Source: a virus. Taken from it: a DNA stretch of 64,000 bases. Under the pieces are notes generated by a model. That model did not search any database, had not been told where the DNA came from, and worked only from the letters and a program-made list of their open reading frames with translations. This document shows positions 8,896 through 20,800 of this stretch, in pieces. The stretch's first letter is position 1. Each line of letters begins with the position of its first letter. The DNA is taken from the IMG/VR virus record IMGVR_UViG_3300035145_002457, positions 1 through 64,000 of that record; one strand, given 5' to 3'. The position numbers and the translations under genes are program-made.

Positions 8896-10817
8896 TGTCA
8901 GAAACTACAAGAAGTCCCCATATTAAAGACGTTCCAAAAAAAGTAGAAGGACCAGGTCCGTTTTTAGCCGTAGTTCGAAACCATTTAGATACAGAATACA
9001 TGGGGCAATTAGAAGTTGAACTTTTAAAAACAAACAGTGAAGGAAATACCACTGATGCAACTGGAGAAGTTGTACCTGTTAGTTATCTAAGTCCATTTTA
9101 TGGTGTAACTCCTTACAACGGTGTGACAGAAAATGAAGGATTTGATTACACACAAAAAAGTTACGGTTTTTGGGCAGTGCCTCCTGATGTAGGAACTAAG
9201 GTTTTAGTAATTTTTGCAGAAGGAAACAGAGGCAGGGGTTATTGGATAGGTTGTGTGCAAGACTCCAATATGAATTTTATGGTGCCTGGAAATGCAAGTA
9301 CAACATACAATAGTGAAGACAAAGGAAAACCTAGACCAGTAGGCGAGTATAATAAAAAAACAGAAGACGGTGTAGGAAACGATCCTACACAATATATAAA
9401 ACCTTGTAATCCTGACCATTGTGCAATTTTAGATGGTGCTGGCCTTGCAGATGATCCGATTAGAGGAACAACTACTTCTAGTGCAAGAAGAGATCTTCCA
9501 AGTATGGTTTTTGGTTGGAGCTCACCAGGACCTCTTGATAGAAGAGACGGTAAGCCGACAGTTCCTTATGGTGAAAAGGGCAAACAGATCAATATTAAAA
9601 GTTCTAGGATGACAGGAACTACAATTGTCATGGATGATGGTGATCCAACATTATTCCGTAAAGGACCTGCAAGAGGACCAGATGCAGTACCGAGTGAATA
9701 TACTACTCTAGCAAAAGGCGGAAATCCCGGAATACCTTTTAACGAGCTATTCAGAATTAGAACACGAACAGGCCATCAAATTTTGTTACATAATGCTGAG
9801 GACTTAATTTACATTGCTCACGGAAGTGGCGATAGTTGGATAGAAATGACAGCAAACGGAAAAATAGACATATATTCAAAAGATAGTGTAAGCATTCACA
9901 CAGAAAACGACTTTAACTTCAAAGCCGATAGAGATATCAATATTGAAGCTGGACAAAATATTAATATAAAAGCAGGCAATCAAATGATGATAGAAACTGT
10001 TGCAAACTGGGAAGTAAAAGTAGGAGCCGATGGTAAGTTAACTTGTGTAGGCAATAGTAACATAAAATCTAAACATCATTTTGAGACTGCTGATAGAATT
10101 GATATGAATGGTAGCACCAAGGCAGCTGAAGCAGGTAATGCACCTATTCCTACAAGAGTTCCAAAAAGAGGATCGTGGACAGGACAAGAAAATAAAAATC
10201 CCTTAGAACACATACCTGAGAAGACTGAAAGTGATCCTGAAAAAATTAAAAAAGGCACAGCAAACGGAAACAGTGACGATAAAAACAAAGAAAAAGCACC
10301 AGATGATACATTTAAAAAATGCCCTCCAGCAGAAGAAGAAAGTATAGTCGATGATGATCCTGTAGCAGATAGTACAGTAGAAACATCAAACGCAACATTG
10401 TCAGAAAATGGACAAACACAGCCTGCATCTACAACAACAAGTTCTACAACTACAACAAATGATGGCACGACTACAACAACATCAACTTCAACTTCTACAA
10501 CTACTGAATCAATAACAAGCGGCGGAAAAGCAGTTCTTATAGGCAATGATGGACAAGTTATTCCAGAAGCAACTGCTCCTAAACAGATATCTGTAGGAAA
10601 AAATTCAGACGGACAGATCATATCAAGAACAGTTGAAGTACAAGGTGTAGATGAAGACGGGTTTGCATATACTCAAAAGAAAGTAATTAAAGTAGATCCA
10701 GTAACAGGGAAAGATATTGTAAAACCTGTATCTAACGTAGATACCTCAGCTATTGATGCTGAAACAGCGGCGTTTGAAGCTGAATTTGATGCACAAGAAG
10801 ACGGTCAAAGTACATAG
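8895..10817 (+). CDS. 5: gp5-like baseplate hub / tail needle protein without lysozyme domain
   Basis: The N-terminal ~150 residues have an OB-fold pattern as in gp5 and VgrG proteins (GPFLAVVRNHLD, GQLEVEL, YGFWAVPPDVGTKVLVIF, RGYWIGCVQD). Residues about 315-395 form short repeats of the triple-stranded beta-helix type (DIYSKDSVSIHTENDFNF, DRDINIEAGQNINIKAG), the needle that pierces the outer membrane. Unlike T4 gp5 there is no lysozyme domain between these parts. A Ser/Thr-rich low-complexity stretch occupies about residues 510-545, and the C-terminus (about 546-640) is a small unrecognised acidic segment. It sits between the hub gene and gp25, as usual for the central baseplate. Confidence 0.85.
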   Translation: MSETTRSPHIKDVPKKVEGPGPFLAVVRNHLDTEYMGQLEVELLKTNSEGNTTDATGEVVPVSYLSPFYGVTPYNGVTENEGFDYTQKSYGFWAVPPDVGTKVLVIFAEGNRGRGYWIGCVQDSNMNFMVPGNASTTYNSEDKGKPRPVGEYNKKTEDGVGNDPTQYIKPCNPDHCAILDGAGLADDPIRGTTTSSARRDLPSMVFGWSSPGPLDRRDGKPTVPYGEKGKQINIKSSRMTGTTIVMDDGDPTLFRKGPARGPDAVPSEYTTLAKGGNPGIPFNELFRIRTRTGHQILLHNAEDLIYIAHGSGDSWIEMTANGKIDIYSKDSVSIHTENDFNFKADRDINIEAGQNINIKAGNQMMIETVANWEVKVGADGKLTCVGNSNIKSKHHFETADRIDMNGSTKAAEAGNAPIPTRVPKRGSWTGQENKNPLEHIPEKTESDPEKIKKGTANGNSDDKNKEKAPDDTFKKCPPAEEESIVDDDPVADSTVETSNATLSENGQTQPASTTTSSTTTTNDGTTTTTSTSTSTTTESITSGGKAVLIGNDGQVIPEATAPKQISVGKNSDGQIISRTVEVQGVDEDGFAYTQKKVIKVDPVTGKDIVKPVSNVDTSAIDAETAAFEAEFDAQEDGQST

Positions 10818-10828
10818 GTAAATACAGC

Positions 10829-11278
10829 ATGAGCACAGAAGAAAAACGTTTATACCAAGATATACAAGTAAAAAGTTCTGTTAAACCAGATTACGGTATT
10901 GGCAGTAAAACATACAAAGGATTTTCTACAGTAGACCCTGAGAAAACCGGGTTTAAGCTCTATGATTTTCAGATTATTAAACAAGATATCATTAACCATT
11001 TTCATATTCGTCAAGGAGAACTGTTAAGCAACCCTGATTTTGGTACAATTATCTGGGACATATTATATGAACCAATGACTGAGCGCCTTAAACAGATTAT
11101 AGTAGACAATGTTACTCAAATCGTAAATTACGATCCTAGGGTAAATGCAAGATCGGTAACTGTTGATCAGTACGAGAACGGTATTCAAATAGAAGCTGAA
11201 ATTGTTTTCTTGCCATACAATATAGTTGAACAAATGCGTTTTACTTTTGATCAAAACAATGGCTTGTTTAGTGGGTAA
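10829..11278 (+). CDS. 25: gp25 baseplate wedge subunit
   Basis: gp25 joins wedge and sheath and belongs to the gpW/gp25 family shared with contractile injection systems. The family signatures are visible: a start-proximal DIINHFHIRQGELLSNPDFG, the core IIWDILYEPMTERLKQ containing the conserved EP pair, and a C-terminal beta-rich part ending in VEQMRFTFD. At 149 residues it is close to T4 gp25 (132). The gene lies 11 bp after gp5 and before gp6. Confidence 0.92.
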   Translation: MSTEEKRLYQDIQVKSSVKPDYGIGSKTYKGFSTVDPEKTGFKLYDFQIIKQDIINHFHIRQGELLSNPDFGTIIWDILYEPMTERLKQIIVDNVTQIVNYDPRVNARSVTVDQYENGIQIEAEIVFLPYNIVEQMRFTFDQNNGLFSG

Positions 11279-11301
11279 AATAATATACGCACTTAACAAA
11301 A

Positions 11302-11317
11302 AACAATAAATATTGTT
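11302..11317 (+). promoter_or_regulatory. late promoter core inside a small inverted repeat, upstream of gp6
   Basis: AATAAATA at 11305-11312 matches the T4 late core TATAAATA at 7 of 8 positions and lies 26 bp before the gp6 ATG, leaving room for a short leader with AAAGGA (11326-11330 region). It sits within AACAAT-AAAT-ATTGTT (11302-11317), a 6-bp inverted repeat. The repeat may be incidental in such A+T-rich DNA. Confidence 0.55.
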
Positions 11318-11338
11318 GTATAATAAAGGAAAGCAATT

Positions 11339-14300
11339 ATGTCCGCAACTGACAGACAAAATAGATTATTAGTAGCAGAAGATTGGAAGCGTATCTATCA
11401 AAGTTATAGAAATGCCGACTTCAAATCTTATGATTTTGATAACTTGCGTAGAACAATGATCAACTATCTACGTCAAAACTATCCAGAAGATTTTAACGAT
11501 TACATTGAGTCATCTGAATATCTTGCATTAATTGATCTCATTGCATTTTTAGGCCAAAATTTTGCTTTCCGTTCAGACCTAAACGCAAGAGAAAACTTCT
11601 TAGAACTAGCAGAACGTAGAGAAAGTGTGCTACGATTAGCACGTACACTAAGTTACAATCCTAAGCGTAATATTGCCGCAAATGGATTACTTAAACTTGA
11701 AAGTGTATCAACTACAGAATCTGTCAGAGATTCTAATAATCTTAATTTAGAAAATCAAACTATTGTATGGAATGATCCTAGTAATTCAAATTGGCAAGAA
11801 CAGTTTACAAAAGTATTAAATGCCTCTTTACCAGTAAACGGCACAATAGGTAGACCAGTTAAAAAAGAAACAGTTAATAATATTCCTACAGAGCAGTATC
11901 GTTTAAACAGCACAAATTCAACAGTGCCTGCATTTGGATTTAATAAAACTGTAAGTGGTGTTACAAGTAGATTTGAAATAGTAAGCACAGACATTGAAAA
12001 CGGCACAATTATAGAAGAAGCACCATTTCCTGGAAATAACTTTGCATTTTTATATAGAAACGATGGCAAAGGTCCTAGCAGTAGTAACTCCGGATATTTC
12101 GCACACTTTAGACAAGGTACATTAGATAACGGATCATTTACTGTTGGATCACCAAGTACAAATCAAGTTGTCAGCATAGATGCAATTAATGTTAATAATA
12201 ATGATGTTTGGCTTTATAGTGTTGACGAATACGGATTAGAACAAGAATTGTGGACAAAGGTTGAAGCAGTAGAAGGCAACAATGTAATCTATAATAGTTT
12301 AAGCAAAAGCATAAGAAACATTTACAGTGTTTTGACAAGGGCAAATAACAGAATCAGTTTAATTTTTGCTGACGGCACCTTTGGCAATTTGCCACAAGGT
12401 AATTTTAAAGTTTATTATAGAACAAGCAAAAATGAACGTTTAATTATTGAACCTAATGACATGCGAGGCATCAATATCAATGTTCCATATGTAAGCAGGA
12501 CTGGAAAAACCGAGACGTTGTCTATGGTATTTCAATTGAAATATACTGTTGACAATGCTTCAGTAAGCGAAACAAATGTCAGCATAAAAAGAAATGCGCC
12601 TGCTAATTTTTACACACAAAATAGAATGGTTACAGGAGAAGATTATCAAATTACACCATTAACCAGTAATCAAGAAATTATAAAAGTAAAAAGTGTAAAC
12701 AGAACATCAAGTGGTATTAGTAGATATCTTGATTTAATTGATTCTACTGGTAGATATAGTAAAACAAATTTATTTGCTACAGACGGTATACTGACAAGAG
12801 AATATTTAGATACCAAAGTGGGATTTAGTTTTGTAACAAAAACAGATGTTGAAGGTGTAATAGCCAATATCATTGAACCTATTTTACAAGATAGAAAAAT
12901 CAAAAATTATTACCTTACAAAATTTCCTAAAATTTTAGTAGGAGATTTAGGATTAGTGTGGAATAGTTCAACAACAGAGACTAATTTAAACACTGGTTAC
13001 TTTACAAACTCAACAGGAACTAAAGTACAGTTAGGCACATTCACTGCAAGTACTTTAAAACTAATTAGAACTGGAACATTATTGAAATTTATTCCGCCTG
13101 CAGGAAAGCATTTTATGAAAGACAACAACAATGCTGTAATGGACGGCGATGCAAATCATCCAGGATCTATTTCTTACAAATGGGTCAAAGTTATTAGTGT
13201 ATCAGGTGATGGTACTGTAGTTGCAGAAGACGGATCTGGACCAGTAAGTATAAATGACATAATTCCTGCAGGTGCAAGGCTTCAACAAATTATACCAAGA
13301 CTGCCTGGACTTTTACAAAGTTCAGTTGCAACGCAAGTTATAGATCAAATTTTTGCATACAGAACATTTGGTTTACGTTTTGACACAAACGCAGGAGAAT
13401 GGCGTTTGGTAACTTCAACTAATTTAGATAGTTCTAGCCCATTTAGCATTGGTAAAACAGGTGACAACACAAATCAACAATTAGATAGTAGTTGGTTATT
13501 ACTTTTCGAAAACAACGGCGAAACATATAAAATTACATATCGTGGCGGAAGATACTTATTTGAAAGTGATGAAGAAATAAGATTTTACTTTGACAATAGT
13601 GATAAAGTTTACAACAATAGAACAGGTAAAATAATTAAAGATAAAATTAGTGTGCTTAGTATTAACCAAAAAGATCCAACAGACAATCCTGCTCCATTTA
13701 CAATAGATTATGATTGGGAAATTGTTGAGGATTATAGAGATTCAGAAGGTTATGTGAATAGCAAAAAAGTTCAGGTTAGCTTTTTTGATGAAGATGATGA
13801 TGGTGTAGTAGATGACCCAGAACTGTTTGACCAGATTGTCAACGAAGTAAACAATCCATTACAAAAATATATATTCTCAGAAAAGATTACTAGTATAGAT
13901 GGAGTAGAAGAATGGTTTTACAAACCAAACAGTGAACTTAATGTTATCACATTACAGAATAAGAGTGTATTGGGTTCTTTATCGTCATATGAAGATAATC
14001 AAATATTTTATTTTGTAGATGAAAACATATTTGAAATTTTAGATAAAGCTACAGGTACAACAAATATCGCTCAAAACTATAGAGCTCAAGTAGGCAGAGA
14101 TAAGTTAAAATTCCAATATTTACATGCGGCAGATGAAAGCACAAGAATTGATCCTAGTGTTAGTAATATAGTTGATACATATATGTTAACTAGATCATAT
14201 GATAATTCTTTTAGACAATATTTAGAAGGGACTGTAAGTTCTAAACCATTAACACCTAGCAGTGATCAGCTATTTTTAAATTATGGCACAGTGCTTAATA

Positions 14301-14851
14301 ATGTTAAATCACTAAGTGATGAAATAATATATCATCCTGTTAAGTACAAGATATTATTCGGTGAAAAGGCAGACGCAGATTTGCAAGCAGACTTTAAAAT
14401 TGTTAAAAACCCAGATATTGTAATTAATGATAATGAAGTAAAATCTAGAGTAATAAGTGCAATAAATGAATTTTTTGCTTTAGACAATTGGGAATTTGGA
14501 GAAAGTTTTTACTTTTCAGAACTATCAACCTTTGTAATGCAAAGGTTAGCTCCAAACATTGTTACATTTGTTATTGTACCAAAACAAGAAAATCAAGCGT
14601 TTGGAAGTTTGTTTGAAATAAAATCAGAATCAGATGAAATTTTTATATCAGGTGCAACGGTTTCTGATGTTGCAATTATAGATTCTATAACTGCTACAAG
14701 ATTAAAAGCGGATGGAGCAATTACTACAACCGCAACTACAACAAATGTTGGTATTACAAGTTCTAATTTAACAACAAGTACATATACAAATACTACATCT
14801 ACAAATGGTACAACTAGCACCACAGGTTCAAGCGGAGGATCTAGCTACTAA
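11339..14851 (+). CDS. 6: gp6 baseplate wedge subunit (J-like)
   Basis: gp6 forms the inner iris of the contractile baseplate. The N-terminal ~100 residues contain FKSYDFDNLRRTMINYLRQNYPEDFNDYIESSEYLALIDLIAFLGQN-type sequence, characteristic of gp6 of T4-like phages, followed by RENFLELAERRESVLRLAR. The middle is beta-rich, and the region near residues 1010-1090 (HPVKYKILFG, VISAINEFFALDNWEFGESFYFSEL) corresponds to the J-like C-terminal domain. At 1170 residues it is much longer than T4 gp6 (660), as in other marine relatives. The last ~45 residues are almost pure Thr/Ser/Asn/Gly. The stop codon overlaps the start of the giant gene by 1 bp. Confidence 0.9.
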   Translation: MSATDRQNRLLVAEDWKRIYQSYRNADFKSYDFDNLRRTMINYLRQNYPEDFNDYIESSEYLALIDLIAFLGQNFAFRSDLNARENFLELAERRESVLRLARTLSYNPKRNIAANGLLKLESVSTTESVRDSNNLNLENQTIVWNDPSNSNWQEQFTKVLNASLPVNGTIGRPVKKETVNNIPTEQYRLNSTNSTVPAFGFNKTVSGVTSRFEIVSTDIENGTIIEEAPFPGNNFAFLYRNDGKGPSSSNSGYFAHFRQGTLDNGSFTVGSPSTNQVVSIDAINVNNNDVWLYSVDEYGLEQELWTKVEAVEGNNVIYNSLSKSIRNIYSVLTRANNRISLIFADGTFGNLPQGNFKVYYRTSKNERLIIEPNDMRGININVPYVSRTGKTETLSMVFQLKYTVDNASVSETNVSIKRNAPANFYTQNRMVTGEDYQITPLTSNQEIIKVKSVNRTSSGISRYLDLIDSTGRYSKTNLFATDGILTREYLDTKVGFSFVTKTDVEGVIANIIEPILQDRKIKNYYLTKFPKILVGDLGLVWNSSTTETNLNTGYFTNSTGTKVQLGTFTASTLKLIRTGTLLKFIPPAGKHFMKDNNNAVMDGDANHPGSISYKWVKVISVSGDGTVVAEDGSGPVSINDIIPAGARLQQIIPRLPGLLQSSVATQVIDQIFAYRTFGLRFDTNAGEWRLVTSTNLDSSSPFSIGKTGDNTNQQLDSSWLLLFENNGETYKITYRGGRYLFESDEEIRFYFDNSDKVYNNRTGKIIKDKISVLSINQKDPTDNPAPFTIDYDWEIVEDYRDSEGYVNSKKVQVSFFDEDDDGVVDDPELFDQIVNEVNNPLQKYIFSEKITSIDGVEEWFYKPNSELNVITLQNKSVLGSLSSYEDNQIFYFVDENIFEILDKATGTTNIAQNYRAQVGRDKLKFQYLHAADESTRIDPSVSNIVDTYMLTRSYDNSFRQYLEGTVSSKPLTPSSDQLFLNYGTVLNNVKSLSDEIIYHPVKYKILFGEKADADLQADFKIVKNPDIVINDNEVKSRVISAINEFFALDNWEFGESFYFSELSTFVMQRLAPNIVTFVIVPKQENQAFGSLFEIKSESDEIFISGATVSDVAIIDSITATRLKADGAITTTATTTNVGITSSNLTTSTYTNTTSTNGTTSTTGSSGGSSY

Positions 14852-17800
14852 TGGCTTACGATAATGACCAATCAGAACAGGCACTACCAGGTGGCAACAA
14901 CAAAAGAAAAAGAGAAAGTGCAAGCCACCTTCCTAGATTCTTTAGAACACAAGCAAATAAAAAGTTTTTATCTAGCACAGTAGATCAATTAATACAGCCT
15001 GGAGTAGTAGAAAAACTTAATGGCTATGTAGGTAGAAAAACTTCAAAAGCATTTACTGCAAGTGACAATTACATTGCTGATGTATCCGATGAAAGACAAA
15101 ACTATCAATTAGAACCAGCATCTGTTGTAAAAGATAATTTAGGAAATGTTGTATTCTACAAAGATTATAACGATTATATAAATCAATTAAATTATTTTCA
15201 AAAAGGAATAAATGATCATTCTGTTTTAAATGCTCAAGAATATTATGCATGGGATCCTCACATTGATTGGGATAAAATATCTAATTTTAGAGAATACTAT
15301 TGGTTGCCAAATGGTCCACAAAGTTTTGCTGTACCTGGAAATACCATTGAAGTTGAAAGCACATATACAGTACGAATAGGAGATAATGTAGACAATAACA
15401 CCTATGTTTTCTCTCCAGACGGATTAACTAATAATCCTACTATAACTTTATATAGAGGTATAACATATCGTTTTGACATTGATACACCTAATCTCCCCTT
15501 TACAATAAAAACTAAAAGGACTCTTGATGAAGGTTTTGATTTAGATAGTTCTAGCATAATTGTACTAGAAGGTGTTGATGTACAAGGCTTAGAAAAAGGT
15601 ATAAGCACATTACAATTAGGCACAGACACGCCTGATACACTTTATTATACAGCATCAAACGATCTACAAGCCAGTGGAACAATTGTTGTTAAAGACATTC
15701 AAGATGCAACCTTCCTCGATGTAGAAGCAGAAATTGTTGGTAAGAAAAACTACAAAGCAAGTAGCGGAGTTGACTTATCCAATGGAATGAAAATATATTT
15801 TACAGGAGAAGTTGAGCCTGCAAAATATGCTAATGGTTCATTCTATGTAGAGGGAGTAGGAGACGCAATTAAACTTGTAGCCGAAACTGATTTGAGTGTC
15901 CCCACAGAATTTACAGATGACGTTGAAGTTGAATTTGATACAAACGGATTTGATAGACTTCCTTACGGTAAAGCAATTGGATTTCCTAAAGAAAAAGATT
16001 ATATTGTAATTAACAGATCAGCACAAGATGGTAATCTATGGAGTAGGTACAATAGATGGTTTCATAAAAGTGTTATTACTACAAGTGCAGAACAAAACAA
16101 TCAGCCTGTAGAACTTGATCAAGAGCAAAGAGCAAAACGTCCTATCATTGAATTTGAACCCAACATTAAATTACATAATTTTGGAACAAAATCAAAACTT
16201 GATGTAGACTTAGTAGATAATTTTACTAAAGACGTATTCAGTACTATTGAAGGAAGTATTGGTTATAACATAGACGGTATTGATATTGTAAAAGGCATGA
16301 GAATACTTTTTACAGCAGATACGGATATTTTAGTTAAAGGCAGGATATTTGAAGTTGATGTGATCAAATTTGCAAATAACCAAGCAACAAACAATCAAAT
16401 CACTCTTAAAGAAGTTACTGATAGTATTCCTCAAGAAAACGAAGTAGTATTAGTTTTGAACGGCGATGAGTTTAAAGGTAAAATGTTCTATTATCAAAAT
16501 GGGTCTTGGAGTTTAACTCAAGAAAAAACACAACGTAATCAAGCACCATTATTTGATATTTTTGACGAAAACGGTATAAGTTACTCAGATGAAACAACCT
16601 ATGAAGCAAATAACTTTGCAGGAAACAAAGTTTTCAGTTATAAAGAAGGAACAGGTTCAGCAGATACAGAATTAGGTATTCCTTTAAGTTATAGAAGTAT
16701 TAATAATGTTGGAGACATTGTTTTCAATTACGATATTCAACAAGGGTCAATGACATACACAATTGACAATAATCTACTTACACAAAATACTGATGTAGGA
16801 TTTTTAAGAAAATATTCAAGTTTGACAGATTTTACCACTATAAGCGGCTGGAAGAAGGTTGACACCTACAGTGAACAACCTGTAATTAGGCAATATGTTT
16901 ATGATAATACTACTACAGGATTTGCAATTGATGTATATGACCAAAGCGGATTAATAGAAGATTTATGGGTCAGGGTGTATTTAAATAATAAATTGCAGTT
17001 TGAAAATGTAGATTTTACCATTACTTCAGATCTAAATAATAACGCAATTATTAATTTTACAAATACTTTAGAATTAAATGATATTGTTGTAATCAAAACT
17101 AAAACAACAACACTAAAAAATGAAAATGGTTATTATGAAATTCCTACAAATTATGAACGCAATCCAAAAAATGACAATCTTGGAGAATTTACACTAGGAG
17201 AAGTTAATGATCATGTTTCTACAATAGTAGAAAACTTAGATGTATTTGAAGGTGAATATCCCGGAGTAGGAAATCTACGAGATATTACAAATCTGTCGTC
17301 TTATGGCAGAAGATTTTTGCAACACAGTGCGCCTTTAAATCTCAGTCTTTACCATATAACTGATAAAGATGCAAATATTATTAAAAGTATTGACTTTGCT
17401 AGGACAGAGTATAACAGATTCAAAAGAGTCTTTTTACAGATTGCTGAACAAACTGAATTCCAAGGATCTATTAGAGACAGAGTTGATGATATTTTAAGAC
17501 AAATTAACATTGATAAAAATAAAAATCAACCTTTTTATTTTAGTGACATGATAGGTTTAGGAGCAAGTAAAAAAACCGACCATATAATTATAGATGCAGA
17601 TGAAACATTTTTTGCCCTTGACAAAATATTCGATATAGATACACCTAGTAAAAGATCTGTTTATGTTTATTTGAATGATGTTCAATTAATTTACGGGAAA
17701 GATTACACATTTAACAATGACGGTTTTGCTGTTGTAACAGCAACAAAAAATGTTGACGATGTAATATCTATATACGAATATGAAACTACTAACGGTAGTT

Positions 17801-20800
17801 ATATACCGCCAACCCCTACTAAACTAGGATTATATCCCAAATACGAACCAGAAATTTATCAAGACAACACATACTTAACTCCACAAAATGTTATTCAAGG
17901 TCATGACGGAAGTAGATTTATCGCATTTGGCGATTATAGAGATGAACTTTTATTAGAACTTGAAAAAAGAATATTTAATAATATAAAAGTTACTTACAAC
18001 AAAGATTTATTTGATATACACAAATTTGTTCCTGGTGAATATAGAAAAACTGGGCTCGACACTAGTGAAATTAATAAATCAATGCTTAGTGGATTTATCC
18101 AATGGACAAAGTTTATAGATCAAGATTATACATTACATAATTTCTTTGAAAGAACAAATAGATTTACTTTCAATTATAATCAAGCCAATTTTGCTTCTAC
18201 AAACAAAATGCCAGGATTTTGGCGTAATATTTACAAGCAATTATTTGATACAGATCGTCCTCACACTCATCCTTGGGAAATGTTAGGATTTACAATTAAA
18301 CCAAAATGGTGGGAGGATCAATACGGGCCTGCACCATACACAAAAGACAATCAGCTGATGTGGACTGACATACAAAATGGCATTGTAAGAGAACCGAATA
18401 AAAACTACAAAATTTTAAATAATTACAAACGACCAGGATTGTTAAACACATTACCTGTTGATTCAAGCGGAAACTTGAGACCACCTTTAGATGCAGGAGT
18501 AGTAACTAACTTCCAAGCAGACACTATAGATTTTAGTTTTAAATTTGGAGACGGTGCTCCCGTAGAATCTGCCTGGAGAAACAGTTCAGATTATCCTTTT
18601 TCACTGTTGAAATCTTTAACCATTAATAAACCTAGCGCAGTTTTTGCCACTGGGTTTGATAGAATAAATCAAGTTAGAAATAGTGCTGGTGCAATAGTAT
18701 ATAAACCTACTAACAAAAGATTAAAACTAAGCGATATTGTTTTTCCTAGCACAGCAGATGATGATGTCCAAATATTTACAAGTGGTTTAATAAACTATGT
18801 TTCTTCTTACATGGCAAGCGATGTTTTAAAAAGTTATACAGATTACAAAACTAACATTGTTAATATAGATAATCAAATTGGATTCAAATTAGGTGGTTTT
18901 ACTGACAAAGAAAAATTTAGATTAATACTTGATAGTAGAACTCCGTTAAATGAAGGTAATGTTTTTGTACCTGAAGAAAACTATAAAATATTCCTTAATA
19001 CTAGTTCTCCTGTGCAGACAATAGAGTACAGTGGTGTTATAATAGAAAGAAGAGCAGATGGTTACGTTGTTAAAGGTTACAGTCCGAACTCTACTACATT
19101 TAAATATTTCGACGCTGTTGGCACCCAAAACGATCCATCAATAAACATTGGTGGTATAAGCGAGTCTTATGTTACGTGGGACACAAACAAAACATATGTT
19201 GCAGGACAGAATGTTGAATATCAAGGTTCCTATTACAGAACTAGTGTTGCTCATACAAGCGAACAAAATTTTGATGATACTAAATTTGCAAAACTTGCGG
19301 CATTGCCGTTAATAGGAGGCAGATCTGCTTTTGTAAGAAAGCAATTTAATCAAGAGATTGTAAACGAAATCGAATATGGCACATTGTTTACAGAAATACA
19401 GGATGTAGTTGATTTCTTATTAGGCTACGGAAAATATTTAGAATCAAAAGGTTTTGAATTTGAGTATTTCGACGGTGAACAAAGTGTAGTTTTAAATTGG
19501 CGTCATGCAGTTAACGAATTTTTATTCTGGACAACACAAAAATGGGCTGAAGGTAGTGTAATTACTATTAGTCCAAGTGCATCTGAAATAAGATTTAATT
19601 CACAATATTCTATGGTAGATAATATATTTGACGGTTTTTACGGCTATGGATTATATAAAGCAGACGGGCAAAAATTAAACGAAGAATTTAGTAGTTTAGG
19701 AAGAAGTCCTAATCAATTTATTTTACGTCCTAAGAACACAGCAGATGGTGTATTCTATATTAGCTTACCATTAATACAAAAAGAACACGTAGTATTAATT
19801 GATAACAAGACAGTATTTGGTGATGTAATTTTTGATCAACAACCTGGTTACAGACAGGAAAGAATTAAAGTTTTAGGGTATAGGACAACAGAGTGGGACG
19901 GAAGTCTTAATATTCCAGGATTTACATATGATGATGCACAAGTTACAGATTGGGAATCTTGGACTGATTATGATATAGGTACAGTAGTAAAAAATAAAGA
20001 ATTTTATTATAGTGCTCCTAACAAAATTTCAGGTACAGAAACATTTGATGCATCTAAATGGAATATATTAACAGAAAAGCCCGAAGGTGGTTTATTTGCA
20101 AACTTTGAATATAAAACAAATCAATTTGCAGATTTTTACGATTTAGATAGTGACAACTTTGATACCGAACAGCAAAAACATGCACAACATTTAATAGGTT
20201 ATCAAAAGCGTCAATACTTAGAAAATATTGTAAATGATGATGTTAGTCAGTATAAATTTTACCAAGGATTTATTCAAGATAAAGGCACAAAAAATGCTTT
20301 GACAAAATTATTTGATGCTTTAGCTAGTGACAATAAAGATAGTTTAGAATTTTTTGAAGAATGGGCTATCAAAGATGGACAATACGGTGCATCTGAAGGA
20401 TTTGATGATGTTATATTTAAATTAGATGAAAGTAAATTTAGATTAACACCGCAGCCTATACAACTTGTAAATTCTGTCACAGGCAATGAAACAGATTTAA
20501 TCTACAGAATTAGACCATATGAAGTTTATCAAAAATCTAAAAATTATGATCATTCTCCTTTTCCAGGAAAGTATGTTTTTGATTCCTATACAAAAAATGC
20601 AGGATACGTCAATCAACAAGATGTTAGAGGAATAGTTACAAATTACTCTAACATTTTAGACTTTAACTTTGTAGACATTGCCAAAAATAGTTATATTTGG
20701 GTCGGCAACGAAAATAACAATTGGAACGTATACAAACATGTTGACACTGAATATACTGTAGAAAAAATAGATAAAGGTACTGACACATTCAAAATATATC

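Noticed and set aside
10076-10621. 181-codon open frame on the minus strand opposite gp5
   Set aside because: It is antisense to the Ser/Thr-rich repeat of gp5, which creates a Val-rich frame without stops. No ribosome-binding site or recognisable motif is present.
10817-10824. GGTAAATA as a late promoter for gp25
   Set aside because: It matches the late core at only 6 of 8 positions and lies 4 bp before the gp25 ATG, so transcription would start inside the gene.
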